Shown: positions 10,455-21,907, counted from the stretch's first letter. The stretch is DNA of 32,125 nucleotides from Rossellomorea vietnamensis (GCF_008180415.1 NZ_VTEI01000004.1:248679-280803); one strand, 5' to 3'. Numbers and translations: made by a program. The notes: generated from the letters alone by a model not told the origin.

Positions 10455-11189
10455 ATGCTTGCGTTACATAATGTGACGAAGAGTTTTTCACAATTTCAAG
10501 CCATTAAATTGGTGTCACTGACGATACATAAAGGCGAGATTCACGGCATTATCGGAGCCAGCGGGGCGGGGAAGTCAACCTTGCTGCGGCTGATGAATTT
10601 GCTGGAGATCCCTGATGAAGGGGAAGTCGAAGTGAACGGACAGTTCCTGACGAAGATGAACAGCCGGAAGCTTCGTGAGGCCAGGAAGTCGATCGGGATG
10701 ATTTTTCAGCACTTTAATCTGGTGGCCAATAAAACGGTGTATGAGAATGTGGTCGTATCTTTGCAGCTGGCGAATTTTCCAAAAAGAGAACGCCGGGACC
10801 GTGTGATGGAGTGCCTTCGGTTTGTCGGGTTGGAGAGTTTTATGGAAAAGTATCCGGCGCAGTTGAGCGGCGGGCAGAAGCAGCGGGTGGCGATTGCGAG
10901 AGCATTGGCGAATAAGCCGCAGGTGCTGCTGTGCGATGAGCCGACTTCTTCTCTCGATCCGAACACAACGTCCGATATATTGGGTGTTTTAGAAAATATC
11001 AATCGAAGTCTCGGAGTGACGATTGTGATTGTCAGCCACGAGATGAGCGTGATTAAGAGTATCTGTAATCGCGTGACGGTGATGGCCGGCGGGGAAATCT
11101 ATGATACCGTCGACTCGGAGCCAAGAGGGATACAAGCCAGGGATGACAGCCCGGATTACTTTATCGAACAGCTGAAAAAGGATGTGTGA
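10455..11189 (+). CDS. metN: Methionine-type ABC transporter ATP-binding protein, short form
   Basis: The 244-residue ATPase has Walker A GASGAGKST (residues 34-42), Q-loop Gln85, signature LSGGQKQR (137-144), Walker B VLLCDE with Asp161/Glu162, and the H-loop His195. It would energise uptake of methionine or a related amino acid with the MetI-like permease three bases downstream and the NlpA/MetQ-type lipoprotein encoded further on. Characterised MetN proteins are about 340 residues and end in a ligand-binding NIL/ACT domain that shuts transport down at high methionine. That domain is absent here and the reading frame ends cleanly, so this form should lack that feedback. AAAGGGG precedes the ATG. 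Confidence 0.88.
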   Translation: MLALHNVTKSFSQFQAIKLVSLTIHKGEIHGIIGASGAGKSTLLRLMNLLEIPDEGEVEVNGQFLTKMNSRKLREARKSIGMIFQHFNLVANKTVYENVVVSLQLANFPKRERRDRVMECLRFVGLESFMEKYPAQLSGGQKQRVAIARALANKPQVLLCDEPTSSLDPNTTSDILGVLENINRSLGVTIVIVSHEMSVIKSICNRVTVMAGGEIYDTVDSEPRGIQARDDSPDYFIEQLKKDV

Positions 11190-11192
11190 TAG

Positions 11193-11855
11193 ATGCTGGA
11201 AGTTTTAGTTCAATACGAAGCTGAAATTTGGCGGTCTATCGGACAGACCTTTGTCATGGTCGGCATTTCTATTCTTGCGGCCATTCTGCTGGGGCTTCCC
11301 GTGGGCACGCTGCTGTTTCTGACCAGGAAGGGAAATATGCTTGAGAATCAGTGGCTATTTTCGATCGTGAATTTATTGGTCAACATCATCCGTTCGTTTC
11401 CATTTCTGCTATTAGTGGTTTTCTTGATTCCATTCACACGGTTTATCATCGGGACAGCCATCGGAACAGCGGCGGCGACCGTCCCGCTGGCGATTATCGC
11501 GATTGCCCATTATTCCCGGTTGGTCGAGCAGTCTTTGCTGGACGTGCCAAGAGGCGTGATGGAGGCGGCCATTTCCATGGGGGCTTCGGTGAGGGAAGTT
11601 ATATTTAAATTCGTATATGTCGAAGCTAGATCAGGGCTGGTCCTCGGATTGACGACATCGATCATCAGCTTTATTTCCTACTCCACCATCATGGGGGTCG
11701 TTGGCGGCGGGGGGATCGGTGACTTTGCCATCCGCTACGGTTATCAGCAGTTCAAAACCGATTTGATGCTGTACATGATCGTCATCATGATTATCTTTGT
11801 GCAGCTGATTCAGTTTGCCGGGACGACCGTGGCTCGGTTGATTGATAAGAGGTAG
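11193..11855 (+). CDS. metI: Methionine-type ABC transporter permease
   Basis: This 220-residue membrane protein has about five hydrophobic segments and the MetI-type inner-membrane permease fold. The coupling EAA-like loop reads EAAISMGASVREVIFKF, a strong match to MetI proteins. The gene starts three bases after the metN stop, so the two are translated together. It should pair with the ATPase before it and with the lipoprotein at 12462, from which it is separated by about 600 bp of hairpin repeats. Confidence 0.88.
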   Translation: MLEVLVQYEAEIWRSIGQTFVMVGISILAAILLGLPVGTLLFLTRKGNMLENQWLFSIVNLLVNIIRSFPFLLLVVFLIPFTRFIIGTAIGTAAATVPLAIIAIAHYSRLVEQSLLDVPRGVMEAAISMGASVREVIFKFVYVEARSGLVLGLTTSIISFISYSTIMGVVGGGGIGDFAIRYGYQQFKTDLMLYMIVIMIIFVQLIQFAGTTVARLIDKR

Positions 11856-11906
11856 CTGGGTGCTGGAGTTAGCATCGTTTTTGTCGGTCAGGGGTTAGAT
11901 TAGGTA

Positions 11907-12290
11907 CTTTGGGAAATAATAGAGGGAAAATTTCCCCTTATTTTTGAAAAAGTCCCAAAAATCGCTTGAATAGAGGGAGAAATTCCCCTTATTTATTTAA
12001 TGTCATCGAAAATCGCTTGAATAGAGGAAGAAAGTTCCCTTATTTGACTCAAGACTGGAAATAGGCGCTTCTTATTCAAATAAGGGAAAAAACTTCCCTT
12101 ATTCACTAAATAGTACCGGAAAAAGCTTAAATAGAGGAAGAAAGTTCCCTTATTTAACTTAAAACACTAGAAATAGGCGCCTTTTCCTTAGATAAGGGAA
12201 AAAACTTCCCTTATTCAAGAGCAAAAACTTCCCTTATTCAAGAGCAAAATGAGCTCCATCGACTATTAACGGTAAAAAGTTCCCTTATTT
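11907..12290. repeat. Cluster of about eight AATAAGGGAA/TTCCCTTATT hairpins
   Basis: Palindromes of about 26 bp, each reading AATAGAGG or AATAAGGG then TTCCCTTATT, recur every 49-60 bp, at roughly 11920, 11970, 12019, 12079, 12131 and 12189, with two partial ones after that. The linkers differ from those of the 266-bp unit (for example AAAATCGCTTGAATAGAGG and GGAAATAGGCGC), so this is a related but distinct array. It separates metI from metQ. Confidence 0.85.
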
Positions 12291-12461
12291 TTTCACGCTA
12301 GTGACTTAATTAAGGAAATGGCTTTAAAGATTTAAAGGGAATCGTCGCTGCAGACGCACAGCCCTATTGGACTAGCGAGAGAAGAGTCCCAGCGCAATTC
12401 CCGCGGAAGAGCAACAACTTGAAAAGAATTTTATACAAATAATCACCAGGAGGAAAAACAC

Positions 12462-13301
12462 ATGAAAAAATTACTTTTACTAGCAGCAGCATTACTTTTC
12501 GTACTAGCTGGCTGCGGTCAAAACAACGAAGGAAATAACGAAGAAAATGCCTCAGAACCAAAAGATCAACCTCAGGAAGAAGTAACTCTGAAAGTAGCTT
12601 CTCTGATCCCGCCAATGACAGAAATCGTTGAGCTTGTAAAACCAATGCTTGCTGAAGATAACATCAACCTTGAAATGGTTGTTCTGGGAGATAACGTCCA
12701 GCCGAACACAGCTCTTGCGGCAGAAGAAGTTGATGCGAACTTCTTCCAACATGTTCCGTACATGGAGGAATTCAACCGCAGCAACGATGCAAACCTTGTT
12801 CCCGTGACACCGATCTATTTTGCCAACTATGGTGTGTACTCAAAAGAATACCCTTCAATGGAAGAATTGCCTGAAGGCTCTGTGATTGCGATTGCCAACG
12901 ACGTTTCCAATATCGACCGTTCATTGTCCCTGCTTGCACAGCATGGCGTCATTACTTTGAAAGAAAAAGAAGATGTCTACTACACACAAGCCGATATTGT
13001 TGAAAATCCGAAGAACTATGAATTCAAAGAAGTCGACCTGCTGATGCTGGCAAGAATGTACGATGACGCCGATGCTGTCGTCATGACACCGGCTTATGCG
13101 TCACCGCTTGGATTGACTCCGAAAAGTGACGGTCTCCTGACGGAAGGCGTTGAAAATGACTTTGCGATCACATTGGTGGCACGTGAAGATAATGTCGATT
13201 CCGAGCCGATCCAAAAGCTCGCAGAAGCGATGACGAGCGAAGAAGTACGCACGTTTTTAGAAGAAAATTATGATGAGACCGCGATTCCGGCGTTTGAATA
13301 A
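12462..13301 (+). CDS. metQ: MetQ/NlpA-family substrate-binding lipoprotein
   Basis: The 279-residue protein has a lipoprotein signal peptide with lipobox LAGC, Cys18 being the lipidated residue, followed by an acidic, Asn-rich linker. The mature part matches the NlpA/MetQ family: an N-terminal lobe beginning TLKVASLIPPMTEIVE and the segment ALAAEEVDANFFQHVPYMEEF, typical of methionine-binding proteins. It should deliver methionine or a close analogue to the permease and ATPase encoded upstream. The ribosome binding site is a strong AGGAGG before the ATG. Because of the hairpin cluster it may rely on its own transcript or on read-through; no clear promoter is visible. Confidence 0.9.
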   Translation: MKKLLLLAAALLFVLAGCGQNNEGNNEENASEPKDQPQEEVTLKVASLIPPMTEIVELVKPMLAEDNINLEMVVLGDNVQPNTALAAEEVDANFFQHVPYMEEFNRSNDANLVPVTPIYFANYGVYSKEYPSMEELPEGSVIAIANDVSNIDRSLSLLAQHGVITLKEKEDVYYTQADIVENPKNYEFKEVDLLMLARMYDDADAVVMTPAYASPLGLTPKSDGLLTEGVENDFAITLVAREDNVDSEPIQKLAEAMTSEEVRTFLEENYDETAIPAFE

Positions 13302-13307
13302 TTATCA

Positions 13308-13339
13308 AGGACCAATTCCTCTGGGGTTGGTCCTTTTTA
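13308..13339 (+). terminator. Terminator of metQ
   Basis: AAGGACCAA at 13308-13316 and TTGGTCCTT at 13327-13335 form a 9-bp stem running into T-rich sequence, seven bases after the stop. Confidence 0.9.
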
Positions 13340-13380
13340 TTATCTTTTGAACGGGTTAAGAATGTTCCTTTTTTAGAATA

Positions 13381-13409
13381 TTGATTACTTCTATTATTTT
13401 ACATATACT
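13381..13409 (+). promoter_or_regulatory. Candidate sigma-A promoter for the broken gene
   Basis: TTGATT at 13381-13386 and TATACT at 13404-13409 are 17 bp apart, about 80 bp before the start codon of the pseudogene. The signals look intact although the gene is not. Confidence 0.6.
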
Positions 13410-13491
13410 TATAGCATGTTACGATGACAACGCTGATTCCGGTAAAATAGTCACGGCCTATCCTAAATACCAAGCATAAGGGGAGATCCAT

Positions 13492-13890
13492 ATGATAAAC
13501 AAATATCCGGTTAAAGTGACCAAAGCAGGGATTCCCTATTTGGAGATGGCCGAGGAGTTAGCCATTCTGGAGGACTTCATGATTATCGATCTCAACCTTA
13601 TAAATATCGAGGAGTAAACAGATAAAATTGATGAAGTATTACATTCAGGATCTTCCCAGGAGATATCCGGCAGCGCCACGCTGCTAAAAATAGATAAGAA
13701 TAGGACAATTGTTTATAACTTTGCCATTGATCAAGAGTGTACGTAGCTAAAAGAAATTCTAAAGAGCTATTTGAAACATAGCATGGGGAGTGAAGTGAAT
13801 AAGAGGTTCTGCTGAGAGGGAGATAAAGCTTATTTTGCAGATGAAAAAACAGAGCCTTTTGCAGGCGGTTTTGAAGTGGAAAAGGAATAA
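13492..13890 (+). pseudogene. Unknown small protein gene with three in-frame stop codons
   Basis: From ATG 13492, preceded by AAGGGGAG, one frame runs for 133 codons to TAA 13890. It is broken by TAA at 13615, TAG at 13744 and TGA at 13813. No frame change is needed, and the segments between stops look like real protein (for example SGSATLLKIDKNRTIVYNF and AYFADEKTEPFAGGFEVEKE). A promoter and terminator are intact. The most likely reading is a gene inactivated recently by point mutations. The first 41 codons could still be translated as a short peptide. I do not recognise the family. The opposite-strand ORF across the same region has no start signals. Confidence 0.65.
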
Positions 13891-13903
13891 AGGGTATGAA
13901 TCT

Positions 13904-13940
13904 AAAGAGGCACTGCAAGCCATATTGCAGTGCCTCTTTA
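13904..13940. terminator. Bidirectional terminator
   Basis: AAAGAGGCACTGCAA at 13904-13918 and its perfect complement at 13925-13939 form a 15-bp stem with a six-base loop. It lies between the plus-strand pseudogene and the end of the minus-strand hydrolase gene and can serve both. Confidence 0.88.
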
Positions 13941-13972
13941 ATTAATATGCATTAAATTAAATACCCTCTTTA

Positions 13973-15013
13973 CTACATTGAACCAATGTCTCTATACCAA
14001 TTGTCTATTATTTGATTTAATTCATTTTCATTTTCTACTAAATAGTGGTCACCATCAGGTATAAATTCAAGAATGGTATGTTCGTTCTGGTTTTCCTTTT
14101 TTAATTTCTCATAAAATTTCTGTGTGAGCTCCCAGTTCATCACTTCATCTTCTTTCCCCTGCACGATCAGAATGGGAGTAAAGGATCTTTTTAGTTCAAT
14201 AGATTCTTCCTTGGCCTGGATAGATGCTGGATCATAGTCTCCAAATTCTTTTTGATATGTTTCTAAAAAACCTTTATTCCAATCGTTTTCTGGATGATTC
14301 TCGGCCCACGGGTATACGAGGTCCAGACCAACATATGGGTTAATGGCTACAACATTATCAATATCTTTTCTCATCTGAGAGAGCTTTAATACCACACCGC
14401 CGCCTAATGAGCCGCCGCTTAAACTAATGAAGCCAGACCTGACAGAACTCTCCATGTTTCCTTCTTTGAAATAGGAATATAAAGCGTCAATAGCATTATT
14501 AGTATCTATAGTTGCGCCGTGCAGACCAGGGGCTGTTCCCTTGCTTTCTCCATACCCCCTATATAAAGGCTGAAGAGTAATGACCTCACTGCTCATTTCA
14601 CTTAACATAGTTTCAGCATCAAAGTTCTCTTCGTCAATACTTTGTATACCTTCAAAGTCTAGAGGGATTACATAGCCTCCATGACAGGTCACTCCTAAAA
14701 AGTAATGACCTTTCTTCTTAGGAATTGTTACGTAAGCTGCTGTTTCGATACCTTCACTCCAATACATCATCTGATATGCATCTAAATCAGGGTCTATACT
14801 TGCTGCTTCTACCTGCTCAAAGGATATAACTGCACCATCCTCTTTTGGCGAATCCAGTGTTTCTTGAAGTTTTTGTTTTTCAACTTGTTCAGCAACAGGA
14901 GCCTTTTCCTCTGATTGTATTTCTTCAGAAGTTTCTGTGGTTGAAGGTGAACAACCAACCACTCCAGCTGATAAGGTTAAAAGAGATATAGTGATTAATA
15001 TTTTCGGTTTAAT
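13973..15013 (-). CDS. Alpha/beta-hydrolase lipoprotein, probable ATT start
   Basis: The frame upstream of the first GTG (14962) encodes a classic lipoprotein signal peptide, KPKILITISLLTLSAGVVGC, and is preceded by a perfect AGGAGGT at 15021-15027. No ATG, GTG or TTG lies at the right distance; the codon in position is ATT (15013-15011), so translation probably starts there, giving 346 residues. The mature protein is an alpha/beta-hydrolase, perhaps an esterase or peptidase anchored outside the membrane. The nucleophile elbow is GGSLG (Ser202 from the ATT), with a likely Asp in VQGKEDEV (289) and His in DGDHYLV (323). Substrate is unknown. Starting at GTG 14962 would remove most of the signal peptide. 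Confidence 0.8.
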   Translation of the reverse strand: MKPKILITISLLTLSAGVVGCSPSTTETSEEIQSEEKAPVAEQVEKQKLQETLDSPKEDGAVISFEQVEAASIDPDLDAYQMMYWSEGIETAAYVTIPKKKGHYFLGVTCHGGYVIPLDFEGIQSIDEENFDAETMLSEMSSEVITLQPLYRGYGESKGTAPGLHGATIDTNNAIDALYSYFKEGNMESSVRSGFISLSGGSLGGGVVLKLSQMRKDIDNVVAINPYVGLDLVYPWAENHPENDWNKGFLETYQKEFGDYDPASIQAKEESIELKRSFTPILIVQGKEDEVMNWELTQKFYEKLKKENQNEHTILEFIPDGDHYLVENENELNQIIDNWYRDIGSM

Positions 15014-15163
15014 CGGAAGGACCTCCTGTTAAGTCTTAAATAAAGTAACAAAATAATTTATCGAAAAAAGGTAATAACCAACGCTATGAGAATTGCATCG
15101 TAAATTTCCTGGCGATTTTTTTTATTCCCTCTCAACCGGACAGGCTCCTTCTTGTATCTTGCC

Positions 15164-15697
15164 TCAAACTGCCTTTCTTCTCTGCTTTCTTTCCTCTCTC
15201 AGCTTCTGCCATACGCGCTTGACTCTGAGTCCATCGGTTGGCGTGCCGCCCAGGCCTTTCCTCCATTTAGGGTAAATATAGGGCAGGCTTGTTGATAAAA
15301 AGGTAAAGAGATTCAGGACAGTGAAGGCTCTCATGAGAGAATTCAATTCACCGGAAAGCAGGGGCGAGGTGGCGAAAGCAATCAAAGCGGCGAGAAAAGA
15401 AACGAGAGGGCCGCCAGAGTAGATGGCAATCCGCTTTCCTTCTGATATTATTTCTGTTGAGGCTTTACCATCTTGGTCTATCGAAGAACAAAAGCCAAAG
15501 TTCGCCCAGCGTAAATAAAAATGGATTCTTCCTATTTTAAAATGCAGGCAATTGTTAGTGACGGGGGCACCAAGAAATACATTGGCATCACTTCTTTTAG
15601 TGAAGAATATGACTGCAAGGGCGTGGCCTATCTCATGGATAAGGACGGCCAGAGGGACAAGGATCAGATAGACGATTAATATATTTACAAACAGCAA
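15164..15697 (-). CDS. Membrane zinc metalloprotease, M50-like
   Basis: This is a 177-residue protein with about four hydrophobic segments. HEIGH (residues 21-25) in the first segment is the zinc-binding motif of intramembrane M50/site-2-type proteases, and PTDG (Asp155) near the C-terminus could supply the third ligand. SGGPLVSF between them also fits the family. A Lys/Arg-rich tail ends the protein. The start chosen is TTG 15697, because GAAAGGAG lies ten bases upstream; a TTG at 15718 would give seven more residues but leave that site inside the gene. Substrate is unknown. It lies 150 bp upstream of the hydrolase lipoprotein on the same strand. Confidence 0.75.
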   Translation of the reverse strand: MLFVNILIVYLILVPLAVLIHEIGHALAVIFFTKRSDANVFLGAPVTNNCLHFKIGRIHFYLRWANFGFCSSIDQDGKASTEIISEGKRIAIYSGGPLVSFLAALIAFATSPLLSGELNSLMRAFTVLNLFTFLSTSLPYIYPKWRKGLGGTPTDGLRVKRVWQKLREERKQRRKAV

Positions 15698-15805
15698 GCC
15701 GTATTGCTCCTTTCTCAAGCCAGAAATATAAATATTAGACTATTTCAACTATTTTGGTATAATTTTACCATAAAATGAACGGGATTATTAAGGGAGTTGG
15801 AAGTC

Positions 15806-16360
15806 CTGAAGAGAAAATATGGAAATCGCCAAGGATGGAAACGGATTTTGGAAAAAGAGTATGCCCAGTCCTTTTTGAAAACGGACTCGTTCAGAGGGGC
15901 CATCGCCTTATTACATACAGTAAAGGTCGCTCACCCTTTGATGGTGGGGTATGGCGGCCACCCCCATTGCATTGCCGATGACGGGTATATGTGGCTGCAC
16001 CAGTTCCCTGAGGGAAAGAACCATTGTGTGACGACGATGTTCGACGAAAAGGGTGCTATTGTTCAGTGGTACATCGATATATGTGCAAAGAATCATTTTG
16101 AGGATGAGGTTCCCTGGATGGAGGATTTGTATTTGGATCTGGTTGTGCTTCCGTCCGGCAGAGTGATTGAAAAAGATGTGGATGAGCTGGAAGAGGCTTT
16201 TTCGATGGGAAAGATTGATCAAAAGCTATATGATTTGGCTTGGAAGGAACAAAAAGAGATTCTGCGTTTAATTAAAAGCGGGGAGTTCAACTTATTTGAC
16301 TTAACCGCAGTTCATAAAGATATTCTTATAAAAAAGCTGAACGAAGGAAGTTCGAGGTGA
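15806..16360 (+). CDS. DUF402 family protein, probable CTG start
   Basis: The 184-residue protein belongs to DUF402, whose characterised relatives (FomD, S. aureus Sa1684) are metal-dependent nucleotide diphosphatases. The conserved core is visible: DDGYMWLHQFPEGK, TTMFDEKGAIVQWYIDIC and DLYLDLVVLP, with the acidic residues expected for metal binding, followed by a helical tail. AAGGGAG at 15790-15796 sits directly against TTG 15797, too close for initiation, but nine bases before CTG 15806. A CTG start gives an N-terminus (KRKYGNRQGWKR) like that I recall for homologues. If CTG is not used, TTG 15797 adds three residues. The stop overlaps the start of the next gene. Confidence 0.78.
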   Translation: MKRKYGNRQGWKRILEKEYAQSFLKTDSFRGAIALLHTVKVAHPLMVGYGGHPHCIADDGYMWLHQFPEGKNHCVTTMFDEKGAIVQWYIDICAKNHFEDEVPWMEDLYLDLVVLPSGRVIEKDVDELEEAFSMGKIDQKLYDLAWKEQKEILRLIKSGEFNLFDLTAVHKDILIKKLNEGSSR

Positions 16361-17415
16361 TGGAGTTGAAAGAGTTCACAGAACAAGAGGTGGAGAAAAT
16401 CCGCTCAAACGAAGAACAGATGGATAGGGAGGGAGCTATTCCGGACGAGCTCCTTGCTATCATTTATGATAAACAGTTGTTCAAGTTATTTGTGCCTGAG
16501 AGGTTTGGCGGCCGGAGGACCTCTCTTCCGGAAAGTGTCCGGATTTTTGAAGAAGCTTCTTCTATTAACGGCAGCTTTGGATGGCTGGTGACGATCGGTT
16601 CCGGAGGCGGATTTTTCTCTGGGAATATGAAGAAAGAGGTCTTGGATGATGTGTTTTTGCCAAGAAATGCGGTAATTGCGGGCAGCGGGGCTCCAACGGG
16701 AACAGCGGTGAAGTGTGAAGGCGGCTATCGTGTGACAGGGCAGTGGAAGTACTGTTCGGGAGCTGAGTTTGCGACTACATTTACAGCTAATGCGATGATT
16801 GAGGATGGTGCTGGGGAAGAACCGGCGATGAGGTCTTTTGCTTTTACAGAGAAACAGGTTGAGATTTTGAGAGATTGGAATGCTTTTGGATTGAAGGCAA
16901 CAGGCAGCCACTCGATTAAGGTGGAAAATGTGTTTGTTCCTGAAGAACGGACTTTTTCAATCTTTGAAAGCAATGGAGTTGTGGATGATCCTGTTTTCTC
17001 CTATCCATTCATGCCTTTTGCTCAGGCTTCTTTTACAGGGGTGTTGCTGGGTCTTGGGCTGCGGGTCATGGAGGAAGCGGAGCACTACTTAGACATGTTG
17101 GCGGAAGAGTCTGCTAAAAAGCCGGTTCTGAGGAAAGTGCTGGATGAACAGGGTGATAGATTGGAAGCTTTGAGAAGCACGTTTTATAATACGATTGATG
17201 GAAATTGGAGCCTGCATCTAGAAGGAGAATCGGGTCATGAGCAATACGATGAAGTGAGTGAAGTGTGTGCGGGAACTGCTCAAGGTGTCAGGGAGATTGT
17301 TTTTGCCTTATATCCTTATCTGGGAATGTACGCTTCAGACCGTGGCACGCCGTTCAACCGGGTGTTCAGGGATTTACTGACGGCTTCGCAGCATGCGTTG
17401 ATTGCGCCTTATTAA
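16360..17415 (+). CDS. Acyl-CoA dehydrogenase-fold flavoprotein
   Basis: The 351-residue protein has the acyl-CoA dehydrogenase layout: an N-terminal helical domain (with LFVPERFGG), a central beta domain (GGYRVTGQWKYCSGAEFATT and GLKATGSHSIKVENVFVPEE) and a C-terminal helical bundle. Members oxidise acyl-CoA thioesters or, in the DszC/HpaH-like branch, use reduced flavin for oxygenation. I cannot place a catalytic Glu with confidence, so it may not be a true dehydrogenase. ATG 16360 overlaps the TGA of the DUF402 gene, which means translational coupling; a GTG at 16357 is an alternative. No ETF or other fatty-acid genes lie nearby, and the substrate is unknown. Confidence 0.8.
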   Translation: MELKEFTEQEVEKIRSNEEQMDREGAIPDELLAIIYDKQLFKLFVPERFGGRRTSLPESVRIFEEASSINGSFGWLVTIGSGGGFFSGNMKKEVLDDVFLPRNAVIAGSGAPTGTAVKCEGGYRVTGQWKYCSGAEFATTFTANAMIEDGAGEEPAMRSFAFTEKQVEILRDWNAFGLKATGSHSIKVENVFVPEERTFSIFESNGVVDDPVFSYPFMPFAQASFTGVLLGLGLRVMEEAEHYLDMLAEESAKKPVLRKVLDEQGDRLEALRSTFYNTIDGNWSLHLEGESGHEQYDEVSEVCAGTAQGVREIVFALYPYLGMYASDRGTPFNRVFRDLLTASQHALIAPY

Positions 17416-17442
17416 TAGTATTTAAATTTTTTGATAAAGAGG

Positions 17443-17474
17443 TTGCACACAGCATTAATGTGTTGTAATATAAT
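17443..17474 (+). promoter_or_regulatory. Candidate licT promoter
   Basis: TATAAT at 17469-17474 is a perfect -10 box. The best -35 match is TTGCAC at 17443-17448, 20 bp upstream, which is longer than usual. It lies directly before the antiterminator site. Confidence 0.5.
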
Positions 17475-17491
17475 AAGTAAGCGCATACAGA

Positions 17492-17522
17492 ACGGATTGT
17501 TACTGTTAAATCAGGCAAAACC
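17492..17522 (+). promoter_or_regulatory. RNA antiterminator (RAT) site before licT
   Basis: The stretch from ACGGATTGTTACTG to CAGGCAAAACC matches the LicT/BglG-family RAT hairpin (GGATTGTTACnG...nnGGCAAAACC). Its 3' arm overlaps the 5' arm of the terminator that follows, so binding of LicT to the RAT would prevent terminator formation and allow licT to control itself. Confidence 0.9.
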
Positions 17523-17560
17523 GATTTCCTCATTTAATGGGGAAAGGTTTTGCCTTTTTT
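17514..17560 (+). terminator. Conditional terminator before licT
   Basis: GGCAAAACC at 17514-17522 pairs with GGTTTTGCC at 17546-17554, with TTTCC/GGAAA extending the stem inside, followed by T6. It is mutually exclusive with the RAT hairpin. Confidence 0.9.
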
Positions 17561-17579
17561 GTTATCGGAGGTGGACGAA

Positions 17580-18410
17580 GTGAAGATTAATAAAGTACTG
17601 AACAACAATGTGATTGTCTCCATTAAAGATGATCAGGAAGTGATTGTCATGGGACGCGGCATTGCTTTTAACAAGCGTGTTGGGGAAGACATCGATGAAG
17701 ATAAAGTAGAAAAGATCTTCACTTTGGAAGACCAGGATATCACTAAGAAGTTCAAGACCCTGATTGCGGATATCCCAATGGAATATATGGAACTGTCGGA
17801 GGAAATCATCCTTTTTGCAAAACAGAAGCTTGGAAAAGAGCTGAATGACAGCATCTATATTTCTTTAACGGATCACATCCATTTTGCGATAGAGCGTTAT
17901 AATCAGAATCTGCCGATCAAGAATGGGCTGCTCTGGGAAACGAAGAACCTTTATAAAGAGGAGTTCGAAATCGGCCTTGAAGCTTTGAATAAGATTTGCG
18001 ACCGCTTTAACGTTATTCTACCGGAGGATGAGGCAGGGTTCATTGCCCTCCACATTGTCAATGCTCAATTTAATGAGGACATGACCAACACGGTTGATAT
18101 GACGAAGGTGATCCAGGACGTCTTAACGATTGTCAAATACAGCTTCAAAATTGAGTTCGATGAGTCTTCTTTAAATTATCACAGGTTCATCACGCATCTG
18201 AAGTTCTTCGCACATCGCTTGGTCAAGGGGGAGCACCATAAAAACAGTCAGGAAGACGATTTGTTAAATGTCATTATCAATAAGTATCCTGATGCTTATC
18301 AATGTTCGTTGAAGATCAAGAAGTTTGTGGAAAAGCAATACCGATATGAACTGACAGAAGAAGAACTGCTTTACTTAACCATTCATATCGAACGTGTAGT
18401 GAAAAAATAA
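17580..18410 (+). CDS. licT: Beta-glucoside operon transcriptional antiterminator
   Basis: This is a BglG/LicT-family RNA-binding protein of 276 residues. The N-terminal co-antiterminator domain (about residues 1-55) binds the RAT hairpin. Two PTS regulation domains follow. The four phosphorylatable histidines known from B. subtilis LicT align with His99, His158, His206 and His269 here, so control by the BglP permease and by HPr is expected to be intact. Start GTG 17580 follows GGAGGT; the longer ORF start at 17550 lies in the terminator stem and is not credible. It heads a licT-bglP-bglA operon with RAT sites before both licT and bglP. Confidence 0.93.
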   Translation: MKINKVLNNNVIVSIKDDQEVIVMGRGIAFNKRVGEDIDEDKVEKIFTLEDQDITKKFKTLIADIPMEYMELSEEIILFAKQKLGKELNDSIYISLTDHIHFAIERYNQNLPIKNGLLWETKNLYKEEFEIGLEALNKICDRFNVILPEDEAGFIALHIVNAQFNEDMTNTVDMTKVIQDVLTIVKYSFKIEFDESSLNYHRFITHLKFFAHRLVKGEHHKNSQEDDLLNVIINKYPDAYQCSLKIKKFVEKQYRYELTEEELLYLTIHIERVVKK

Positions 18411-18422
18411 ATACTTTCCGTT

Positions 18423-18453
18423 TAGGATTGTTACTCTCTTGAGGCAAAACCTG
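18423..18453 (+). promoter_or_regulatory. RNA antiterminator (RAT) site before bglP
   Basis: AGGATTGTTACTC followed by GAGGCAAAACC repeats the layout of the first RAT, with a shorter loop, starting 12 bp after the licT stop. It overlaps the terminator that follows. Confidence 0.9.
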
Positions 18454-18509
18454 AATTGCGGGAATGGCGGGCAACGTATTTGCTGGTCTTCACGTAGTTT
18501 GGGTTTTTT
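18446..18509 (+). terminator. Conditional terminator before bglP
   Basis: AAAACCTGAA at 18446-18455 pairs with TTTGGGTTTT at 18498-18507 through two G-U pairs, with TTGC/GCAA inside, leading into T-rich sequence. It shares its first bases with the RAT site. Confidence 0.75.
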
Positions 18510-18535
18510 CTTTTGGGAAATGAAATGTTTTTTAA

Positions 18536-21907
<3,372 letters not shown>

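Noticed and set aside
13598..13918. 106-codon minus-strand ORF
   Set aside because: It lies antisense to the broken plus-strand gene, runs into the terminator stem and has no ribosome binding site; the plus-strand frame reads as better protein.
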